Below are positions 7,627 through 14,088 of a stretch of 64,000 nucleotides of DNA, in pieces. Numbering within the stretch: the stretch's first letter is position 1; each line of letters opens with the position of its first letter. The notes below the pieces were generated by a model. The model did not search any database and was not told the DNA's origin. It worked only from the letters and a program-made list of their open reading frames with translations. Source of the DNA: Candidatus Nitronereus thalassa (GTDB taxonomy: Bacteria > Nitrospirota > Nitrospiria > Nitrospirales > UBA8639); contig NZ_JAQOUE010000001.1 in NCBI RefSeq assembly GCF_032191465.1, positions 2,046,001-2,110,000 on the forward strand, in the 5' to 3' direction. Made by a program: the position numbers and the translations under genes.

Positions 7627-8979
7627 GTGAAAGTGAATACCCGACTCATCAATATCTGGTACGCGATTCGTTCCAGTTTATGGTTTCTCCCAGCCATACT
7701 GACCCTGCTTGCCGGGGCCTTGGCCATGGCGACCCTTATGGCTGATCAGACTTTCAGGGATACAATCACTCGAATCCTTGGACCCTTTGGGACCATGGGA
7801 CCCGATGGCGCGCGGGCCTTGTTGAGTACCGTGGCTGGATCAGTCATCACCATTGCCGGTGTCGCCTTTTCCATTACGATCGTCGCACTCACCCTCGCGT
7901 CTTCACAATTTGGCCCTCGACTCCTGCGAACCTTCATGAAGGATAAAGGCAATCAACTCGTTCTCGGAATTTTTATCGCCACCTTTGTCTATTCACTGTT
8001 GGTGATGGGAGCCATTCGAGATGCGGAACACCAGTTGTTTGTTCCGATCATCTCAGTCTTTTCCAGCTTGATGTTTGCATTAGTCAGCCTGGGCGCCTTT
8101 ATCTATTTCATTCATAATGTGTCCACATCCATTCATGCGGATAATGTGGTGTTTGCCATTAGTCAAGATCTCAATCGTGCGGTTGGCCGCATGGTCGCCA
8201 AGGGGGCCAATCGTCAAACTCATGAAGCAGAGTCTACGGCAAAGGCGTGGACACAAGAAAACGAGGAAAACTCAATCCTCATTGTGTCTTCCGAAAATGG
8301 ATACCTCCAGGCCATCGATTTTCCCAACCTGGTCAAACTGGCTAAGGAACAAGACATCAGATTCAAGCTCCTCCATCGTCCGGGTGATTTCGTGATGAAG
8401 AGCCACAGCCTGGTTCGATTGTGGCCGAAAAAAGAAATCCCCGATGAAGTTCACCGGATCGTCAACCAAGCGTTTATTTTGGGATCACAACGAACAGACG
8501 AGCAGGATATTGAGTATGCCATTCATCAAATGGTGGAATTAGCGCTCCGGGCGCTTTCGCCAGGAATCAACGACCCATTCACCGCGATGAGCTGCATCGA
8601 CTGGCTGGGAGCCGCCATCAACCAATTAGCGGAACAGGGACTTCCCACGCCGTATTACCACGATGACCAGGACGAACTTCGCGTCATCGCCGATGTGCCG
8701 GAAATGGCCGGGATCTTCGATGCGGCCTTCAGTCAGATCCGGCAGCATGGGTGTAACAATGTGGCGGTCACACTGCGCTTATTGGAAACGTTTAAGGGAA
8801 TTGCCGTGTGTACTGAAAATCAAGAAGTCCGCACGGCCATCAGTCGGCATGCGGAAATGGTCCATGGAGCAAGCCAGCCCCATGTGGTGGCAAAGAGTGA
8901 CAAGGACGACGTGGAGGACCGCTACAAAGCAGTATTCGAAACCCTGAACACCCCATGTCCGGAATCGCTTTCGAGTTGA
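7627..8979 (+). CDS. DUF2254 predicted membrane protein
   Basis: 450 residues from GTG 7627 (a second GTG lies two codons later). The N-terminal part has four hydrophobic segments at about residues 15-40, 65-92, 110-130 and 140-165, including VAGSVITIAGVAFSITIVALTLASSQFGPR, which is the most characteristic block of DUF2254. The remaining 280 residues are soluble and presumably cytoplasmic, including EYAIHQMVELALRALSPGINDP. The function of this family is unknown. The gene is full length for the family and stands alone. Confidence 0.85.
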   Translation: MKVNTRLINIWYAIRSSLWFLPAILTLLAGALAMATLMADQTFRDTITRILGPFGTMGPDGARALLSTVAGSVITIAGVAFSITIVALTLASSQFGPRLLRTFMKDKGNQLVLGIFIATFVYSLLVMGAIRDAEHQLFVPIISVFSSLMFALVSLGAFIYFIHNVSTSIHADNVVFAISQDLNRAVGRMVAKGANRQTHEAESTAKAWTQENEENSILIVSSENGYLQAIDFPNLVKLAKEQDIRFKLLHRPGDFVMKSHSLVRLWPKKEIPDEVHRIVNQAFILGSQRTDEQDIEYAIHQMVELALRALSPGINDPFTAMSCIDWLGAAINQLAEQGLPTPYYHDDQDELRVIADVPEMAGIFDAAFSQIRQHGCNNVAVTLRLLETFKGIAVCTENQEVRTAISRHAEMVHGASQPHVVAKSDKDDVEDRYKAVFETLNTPCPESLSS

Positions 8980-9055
8980 GAAATACACGAACCTGGACAG
9001 GGGAAAAACCCCAAATCAATAAATGCTTCACCAGATGTATGAAAGTATGAGTCCC

Positions 9056-9149
9056 GTCGCCCGAAGGTGGGGTAAACCTTCGGACGACATAGCCAGTCAC
9101 CTTCCTGGTGACTGACTATATCCTGTCGGAGGAGTGCAATGACAGGATA
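9056..9149. ncRNA. Three contiguous hairpins: candidate structured RNA or attenuator
   Basis: Three strong inverted repeats follow one another with no spacer. Hairpin 1 spans 9056-9088: GTCG plus CCGAAGGT pair with ACCTTCGG plus CGAC around one internal mismatch, loop of 7. Hairpin 2 spans 9089-9119: ATAG plus CAGTCACC pair with GGTGACTG plus CTAT around one mismatch, loop TTCCT. Hairpin 3 spans 9119-9149: TATCCTGTC pairs with GACAGGATA, with a 13-base loop containing GGAGGAG. No T run follows, so this is not a standard terminator. It lies between DUF2254 and a 46-residue gene. The rest of 8980-9329 shows nothing else. Strand and function are unknown, and I matched it to no known RNA family. 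Confidence 0.4.
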
Positions 9150-9329
9150 GTACCATTCTACTCCCTCAGCCATAGTTTGGGAAAATTCCTCAGTTTCAAC
9201 CCCACCCACACCACCTTTGTCATTGAACTTTCTCTGAGTAATGTAACAACCAAAATTTTTCTGACCCACCGTAGCAACAGATCACGTGGTATAATAAAGA
9301 AAGGAAAAAAATGAAAAAGGGAGGAAATC

Positions 9330-9470
9330 ATGGGAACTATCGAAATGTACGGAATTCTGTCGATCGTGTTGGGTGTGATCGGAATGATTGTAATGCTGAA
9401 GGGTAAACGACCCACCTACCCTTCTTCCAAAGAATTAGCCCATAACCAACCTCAGATATTAGGAAGCTAG
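9330..9470 (+). CDS. 46-residue single-span membrane protein
   Basis: ATG 9330 follows an excellent GGGAGGAAATC ribosome site. The product (MGTIEMYGILSIVLGVIGMI, then VMLKGKRPTYPSSKELAHNQ to the stop) has an N-terminal membrane helix and a short basic, polar tail, suggesting a tail on the cytoplasmic side. No family was recognised. The leader upstream contains the three-hairpin element, about 180 bases before the start. Confidence 0.65.
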   Translation: MGTIEMYGILSIVLGVIGMIVMLKGKRPTYPSSKELAHNQPQILGS

Positions 9471-9526
9471 ACCTTTTAATATTTTCGCCACCGTAAGGTC
9501 GGGATGGGCAACCAGGGGGTACCCCA

Positions 9527-10210
9527 ATGAAAAACAGCATCGTGTTTGTCATATTTCTGCACTGCTGGCTGCTCGTCACCCCCAGCCACCTGCCCGCCGA
9601 CCAGGTCCACAAAAGTTCAGTCATTCTGAAGGAAGTGCGGGACATCAACAACGCAGAAGGCATCCTCATTGCCAAAGAATCAATCTACGGTGGCGGAATT
9701 AGTCAAAACCCATCGGCCCACACTCCACGTGATCAAAATCATGGTGTGGTGCTCAGAGAATTTCGTTCTCCCACAGAAAGGTTCACCGTCAAGAGTGGGG
9801 AAACGACCATCACGTCCCAAGTCATACCCCTGGTCACAGAAAACAACCAACCTGGACTGTGGAATCCGGCCAACGGCGAGTGGGTATTTAAAAATAGTGA
9901 GACCAATAGTTATGAAAGTGTGATTCACGTCAAAAAGGGCGGGGACTTGGATATTGTCTACCAAAGCACAGGAATGCGCCGGGGAGGCGAACGCCATGTC
10001 CTGCATTATGGCCTGAATGGAAATCCGCATGCCGTGAGTCTATCCAGGACACGCCTCAAAAAGGCCTTTGCCTCCCAGCCCTCTCCTTCCAACACCACAC
10101 CTGTCCTGAACTACCAACCAGCGGATGACATCATTCTGGTGGAAATGGCATTTACGCAGGATGGCTTCGTGTTCCAGCCCATCTTTGATTACCAAGTCAT
10201 AAAGCAGTAA
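9527..10210 (+). CDS. Secreted protein of unknown function
   Basis: 227 residues. The N-terminus is a signal peptide (MKNSIVFVIFLHCWLLVTPS, cleavage probably near HLPA). The rest is soluble and beta-prone with no cysteines, containing repeated short hydrophobic/polar alternation and a GMRRGGERHVLHYGLNG segment. I recognise no domain or catalytic motif. A GGGGGTACCCC palindrome lies immediately before the start. It stands between a small membrane protein gene and the photolyase gene and is probably a periplasmic or surface protein. Confidence 0.6.
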   Translation: MKNSIVFVIFLHCWLLVTPSHLPADQVHKSSVILKEVRDINNAEGILIAKESIYGGGISQNPSAHTPRDQNHGVVLREFRSPTERFTVKSGETTITSQVIPLVTENNQPGLWNPANGEWVFKNSETNSYESVIHVKKGGDLDIVYQSTGMRRGGERHVLHYGLNGNPHAVSLSRTRLKKAFASQPSPSNTTPVLNYQPADDIILVEMAFTQDGFVFQPIFDYQVIKQ

Positions 10211-10285
10211 CCTATCACCAATAATAATTATATTGGGCAACCAGTTTTAACTTGTGCAATGGATAAAGAAGGAGCTTCTTCACTT

Positions 10286-10316
10286 CCCCTCCTTTGTAAG
10301 GAGGGGCCAGGGGAGG
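10286..10316. repeat. REP-like intergenic hairpin element
   Basis: CCCCTCCTT, 3-base loop, AAGGAGGGG, followed by CCAGGGGAGGT. Short elements of this design recur between genes in many bacterial chromosomes. A degraded look-alike may be present near 51610. It lies 46 bp before the photolyase gene. Confidence 0.4.
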
Positions 10317-10361
10317 TAGAAACACAGAAATGGCTAGCACAAATATGACAAGACAGAATAC

Positions 10362-11792
10362 ATGACAACAAACAACTCCCCCATCGTCGTCTGGTTTCGT
10401 CAGGATTTGCGCATCAGGGACAACCCGGCACTATTTGCCGCGCATCAAACCGGACACCCAATTATTCCGGGATTTATTCTGGACGATGAATCGAGCGGAG
10501 AATGGAAGTTAGGCGCAGCCAGCCGCTGGTGGTTGCATGAAAGTCTTGCCGCGCTGAACGACTCCCTCAATAAAAAACTCTGCCTTCGGGCAGGGCCAGC
10601 CCAAAAGGTATTGAAAGACATCGTTAAAGAATCGAAAGCAGAATCGGTGTACTGGAATCGATGTTACGAGCCCTGGCGAATCAAACGAGATGCAAGCCTT
10701 CAAAAATCCTTGACCGAACAAGGGATTGAAGTTCACACCTTTAACGGCTCTCTTCTGTTTGAACCTCAGGCGACACACAAAAGCGACGGCACGCCGTATA
10801 AGGTATTTACACCCTTCTATAAAAATAAATTTCTGGGGAAGGAGAACGAACCCAGAAAACCACAGAAAGCGCCGAAAAATTTATCGCTAACGAAACACAA
10901 AGGTGTGTCGCTTAAGGATCTGGAACTCTTACCAACCATCCCCTGGCACAAGAAACTGGCGAAACATTGGCAACCCGGGGAAGATGGAGCACGGGCGCGG
11001 CTGAAGGCGTTTCTAAAAAACGGAATCAAAGGCTACAAGGAAGGCCGCAACTATCCGGACAGAAACAATGTCTCACGCCTCTCACCACATCTGCACTTTG
11101 GAGAAATTTCACCGAACGAAGTATGGCATGCGGCTAAACTCAAAATGAAACCGGGGGGCCTGAGGACAGACGGAGACACCTTTCTCAGTGAACTGGGCTG
11201 GCGGGAATTTTCCAATAATCTGCTGTTTCATTTTCCCGATCTGCCCCGCGTGAATCTTCAAAAGAAATTCAATGCCTTCCCCTGGCGAAAAGATGTCAAC
11301 GCGCTCAAACGTTGGCAACAAGGTCAAACAGGGTATCCCATCGTCGATGCCGGCATGCGTGAGCTCTGGGAAACCGGTTACATGCACAACCGGGTGCGCA
11401 TGATCGTCGGATCGTTTCTCGTCAAAAACCTGTTGTTGCACTGGCACCATGGAGAAGAATGGTTCTGGGATACGTTGGTCGATGCCGACCTCGCCAACAA
11501 CAGCGCCAGCTGGCAATGGATCGCAGGGTGCGGCGCCGATGCCGCGCCCTACTTCAGAGTTTTCAACCCCGTGACCCAAGGCCAAAAGTTTGATCCAGAA
11601 GGGAACTATGTTCGACGATTCATCCCGGAGTTAAAAAAGATGCCTGTGAAATATCTACATAACCCCTGGGATGCACCAGAAAAAGTATTAGTGGAGTCAG
11701 GAGTAAAACTCGGAAAAGATTACCCTCGTCCAATCGTCAAACTCAGTGATTCCCGGGACCGAGCCCTGGAAGCATTTTCTGCACTTCGCTAG
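10362..11792 (+). CDS. phr: Deoxyribodipyrimidine photo-lyase (class I CPD photolyase)
   Basis: 476 residues, the normal length. The N-terminal Rossmann-like antenna domain starts IVVWFRQDLRIRDNPALFAA. The C-terminal FAD domain has RNYPDRNNVSRLSPHLHFGEISP, the WREF block, GYPIVDAGMRELWETGYMHNR, WFWDTLVDADLANNSASWQW and YFRVFNPVTQGQKFDPEGNY, all diagnostic of light-driven repair of cyclobutane pyrimidine dimers. The last 70 codons are matched by a second, diverged copy at 13443-13657, with the break at an AAGGCCAAAA shared by both (11579 here). The 3' part of this gene may therefore have arrived with the inserted ATPase/antitoxin module. The nearest known element upstream is the REP-like hairpin. 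Confidence 0.95.
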   Translation: MTTNNSPIVVWFRQDLRIRDNPALFAAHQTGHPIIPGFILDDESSGEWKLGAASRWWLHESLAALNDSLNKKLCLRAGPAQKVLKDIVKESKAESVYWNRCYEPWRIKRDASLQKSLTEQGIEVHTFNGSLLFEPQATHKSDGTPYKVFTPFYKNKFLGKENEPRKPQKAPKNLSLTKHKGVSLKDLELLPTIPWHKKLAKHWQPGEDGARARLKAFLKNGIKGYKEGRNYPDRNNVSRLSPHLHFGEISPNEVWHAAKLKMKPGGLRTDGDTFLSELGWREFSNNLLFHFPDLPRVNLQKKFNAFPWRKDVNALKRWQQGQTGYPIVDAGMRELWETGYMHNRVRMIVGSFLVKNLLLHWHHGEEWFWDTLVDADLANNSASWQWIAGCGADAAPYFRVFNPVTQGQKFDPEGNYVRRFIPELKKMPVKYLHNPWDAPEKVLVESGVKLGKDYPRPIVKLSDSRDRALEAFSALR

Positions 11793-11866
11793 TTTCAAAA
11801 TGGGAATGTTGCACGTTCAGCATAAGGTTGCGTGATCATTTATACTCAATTATTATCGATTTCATA

Positions 11867-11896
11867 TATAAATATGTATAAATTGGTATAAATAGA
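11867..11896 (+). repeat. Three tandem 10-bp TATAAAT repeats at the ATPase gene start
   Basis: TATAAATATG, TATAAATTGG and TATAAATAGA follow each other with exact 10-bp spacing and end two bases before the ATG at 11899. One repeat per helical turn places the same face toward a bound protein, so an operator or a set of overlapping -10-like boxes is plausible. No Shine-Dalgarno sequence fits between them and the start codon. Confidence 0.5.
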
Positions 11897-11898
11897 CT

Positions 11899-13083
11899 AT
11901 GGACCCTATAAAAAACCCGTTTTCCCCCGGTGCGGGGTCTCCACCGCCGGAACTTGTGGGACGCGACCCAATTTTAGAGCAGGCCAGGATTCTTCTCGGA
12001 CGGGTGCGGCAACGGCGTCCCGAAAAAAGCATGTTGCTCACGGGCCTTCGTGGAGTAGGCAAAACGGTTCTGCTCAATGAGATCAAACGAATGGCGGATG
12101 ATGATGGCTACCGCACCATCTTTATCGAGGCCCATGAAGGCAAAGCCTTAGGTCCGTTGATTGCCCCCTACTTGCGGACCCTACTCTATGACCTAAATCG
12201 AATGGCGGGGACCGGAGACAAGGTCAAACGCGGATTGGCTGTTCTTCGGAGTTTTATCGGCGCTCTCAAACTTACGATGGGTGATATCACTATCGGATTG
12301 GATATCGAACCAGAAAAAGGTGCTGCAGATAGTGGTGACTTGGAAGTTGATCTGCCTAACCTCTTCATTGCCATAGGTGAAGCTGCCGAGGATCGAAAAA
12401 TCCCCGTGGCCATCTTCATTGATGAAATTCAATATTTCAACAAAAAAGAATTGGGTGCATTGATAATGGGGATGCACAAAATTCAACAGCATCAACTCCC
12501 ATTGGTGTTACTGGGGGCGGGCTTACCTATTCTTCCTGGATTGGCCGGTGAGTCGAAATCCTATGCCGAAAGGCTATTTAGCTTTCCCAATATTGGGGCA
12601 TTATCGATAGACGATACGGCCAAGGCATTACAAGATCCTGCGCAAGAAGCCGGGATAGCCTTTGACCCTTCCGCGTTAACCGAGGTGTATCGCTTGACGA
12701 AGGGTTATCCGTATTTTCTTCAGGAATGGGGATATGTTGCTTGGAATATTGCAACTTCCAGCCCCATTACCTTGCAGGTGATTCAAGATGCCACATTAAC
12801 GGTCATCCCACGCCTCGACGAAAATTTTTTTCGTGTTCGTTATGAGCGCCTCACCCCAAGTGAAAAAAACTTTCTGAGGGCCATGGCTGAACTTGGACAA
12901 GATGCCCATCGCACGGGAGATATCGCGGATATCTTGGGCGTAAAGGTTACCAGTCTCGGTCCCGTTCGAGCCAAACTGATTAATAAAGGAATGATCTATA
13001 GTCCTGCACATGGTGATCTGGCATTTACCGTGCCGCTATTTAGTGACTTCATGATTCGGACGATCCCTAAATTTCAAGGGTAG
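11899..13083 (+). CDS. AAA-type P-loop ATPase (Orc/Cdc6- or archaeal-ATPase-like)
   Basis: 394 residues. After NPFSPGAGSPPPELVGRDP, typical of this ATPase group, Walker A is GLRGVGKT (49-56) and Walker B is VAIFIDEIQYF (D175/E176). A sensor-like LPLVLLGAG follows near residue 212. The C-terminal third is a winged-helix-like region (LTPSEKNFLRAMAELGQDAH, then DIADILGVKVTSLGPVRAKL), which would bind DNA. Such single-gene ATPases occur on mobile elements and beside toxin-antitoxin-like genes; the exact role is unknown. A BrnA-like antitoxin gene follows 60 bases downstream. The pair lies between the photolyase gene and a duplicate of its 3' end, so it looks like an inserted module. Confidence 0.8.
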   Translation: MDPIKNPFSPGAGSPPPELVGRDPILEQARILLGRVRQRRPEKSMLLTGLRGVGKTVLLNEIKRMADDDGYRTIFIEAHEGKALGPLIAPYLRTLLYDLNRMAGTGDKVKRGLAVLRSFIGALKLTMGDITIGLDIEPEKGAADSGDLEVDLPNLFIAIGEAAEDRKIPVAIFIDEIQYFNKKELGALIMGMHKIQQHQLPLVLLGAGLPILPGLAGESKSYAERLFSFPNIGALSIDDTAKALQDPAQEAGIAFDPSALTEVYRLTKGYPYFLQEWGYVAWNIATSSPITLQVIQDATLTVIPRLDENFFRVRYERLTPSEKNFLRAMAELGQDAHRTGDIADILGVKVTSLGPVRAKLINKGMIYSPAHGDLAFTVPLFSDFMIRTIPKFQG

Positions 13084-13144
13084 TGGGGAAGATGAACTTC
13101 CGGGCGAATCCTCCTAGCGGGTTACACCATTAAGAGAACGGAAC

Positions 13145-13438
13145 ATGGCAAAGAAACCATCCGTATCATCGGTACGAGGCAGACCAGCCGCAAAGAACGC
13201 GCGGCCTACTCCAGACCACAAGCTTGATTTTTCAGATATTCCGGAATCCACGGATGACGAACTCAAAAAAGCACGTCGTGTGGGACGACCCAAGAGTAAA
13301 ACGGGGAAACAACTCATTGCCATTCGCTTGTCGCCAAAACTATTAGAGACTATCCGACGAATGGCGGCCAAGCAAAAGAAACCCTACCAGACGTTGATCC
13401 ATGAATTATTGGGAAAGGCAGCCTCACGCGCTGCTTGA
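13145..13438 (+). CDS. BrnA/CopG-like antitoxin, orphan
   Basis: 97 residues. The N-terminal half is basic and disordered (KKPSVSSVRGRPAAKNARPT), then comes DFSDIPESTDDELKKARRVGRP, typical of BrnA antitoxins, and a C-terminal ribbon-helix-helix segment (LIAIRLSPKLLETIRRMAAK, YQTLIHELLG). BrnA normally represses its own operon and blocks the BrnT ribonuclease encoded just upstream. No BrnT-like gene is visible here; the upstream neighbour is the AAA ATPase. Either the antitoxin is an orphan or the two form an unusual pair. The photolyase 3' remnant starts 4 bases after the stop codon. Confidence 0.72.
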   Translation: MAKKPSVSSVRGRPAAKNARPTPDHKLDFSDIPESTDDELKKARRVGRPKSKTGKQLIAIRLSPKLLETIRRMAAKQKKPYQTLIHELLGKAASRAA

Positions 13439-13442
13439 GGCT

Positions 13443-13657
13443 AAGGCCAAAAATTTGATGCGGACGGAGAATACGTTCGACGGTTTGTCCCCGAATTAAA
13501 AAAGATGCCCAAGAAATACCTGCACAACCCTTGGGAAGCGCCGGAAAAGGACTTAGCTGAAGCGGGTGTGAAACTGGGGAAAGATTATCCCCTACCAATC
13601 GTCAAACTCGGTGAATCGCGAGAACGAGCTTTAGAAGCCTTTGCTAGCCTTCGCTAG
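13443..13657 (+). pseudogene. Second copy of the photolyase 3' end (remnant)
   Basis: From AAGGCCAAAA at 13443 the sequence encodes 70 residues, GQKFDADGEYVRRFVPELKK through ALEAFASLR and stop, colinear without gaps with the last 70 residues of the photolyase at 10362; about 55 of the 70 are identical by eye. It has no start codon or upstream domains. The copies are too different for a recent tandem duplication. A foreign element that brought its own version of the gene end and displaced the old one, as integrating islands often do, explains this better. Confidence 0.85.
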
Positions 13658-13668
13658 CACTAAAATAA

Positions 13669-13744
13669 ATGTCGCTCGCTAAGTTGGCAGAGCAGCTAAC
13701 TCTTCATCAGCGGGCCACAGGTTCGATCCCTGTACGACCCACCA
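13669..13744 (+). tRNA. Degenerate tRNA-Lys (CUU)-like sequence, probably a pseudogene
   Basis: 76 bases with encoded CCA. The T arm (ACAGG, TTCGATC, CCTGT) is perfect and the anticodon loop CTCTTCA gives CUU (Lys). The acceptor 5' strand fails to pair at positions 1, 2 and 7 with the 3' strand (ACGACCC), the D stem has an A-G mismatch at its fourth pair, the anticodon stem has an A-C mismatch, and position 37 is C where a purine is expected. An intact 3' half with an eroded 5' half is what an integration site often leaves. It lies 11 bases after the photolyase remnant. Confidence 0.55.
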
Positions 13745-14088
13745 TCTTTTTCAAGCACTTACGCACACCATAGATTGACCCCACCAGAAGAAAAAACAGA
13801 TTTAGACCTGTTTCTGGGATTTGGGCTTGCCTTTGTCCTATAAATTATCCTGAAATTAAGTTCCTATAAGCACCTCACAAGGTTAATAAATCGCTGCTCT
13901 TGTAAACTTGCCCTCATCTTAATCCGTTTCCTTCCCCTACTGTCCCTTCTGGCAATTCATCCCAGTTGAAAACTTGAGTTTTTTGCCGATAGGGTTACGA
14001 TTCATCCACACCAGACGACAAGAAATTGTATGGTAAAGTCGTGAGATGAAAAATTAGGATTCGCAAGGTAAGGTAGTCACCCAACAAC
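13745..14088. other. Gene-free stretch between the tRNA-like sequence and the AddB-like gene
   Basis: 344 bases without a supportable gene. A weak AAACAG/CTGTTT hairpin lies near 13797-13816. I see no duplicated tRNA 3' end in it and no recognisable coding remnant. Confidence 0.4.

Noticed and set aside
9056-9149. c-di-GMP riboswitch as an explanation of the three hairpins
   Set aside because: A few short words (GTAAACC, ACATAGCC) recall the class I aptamer, but the pairing partners and core layout do not fit.
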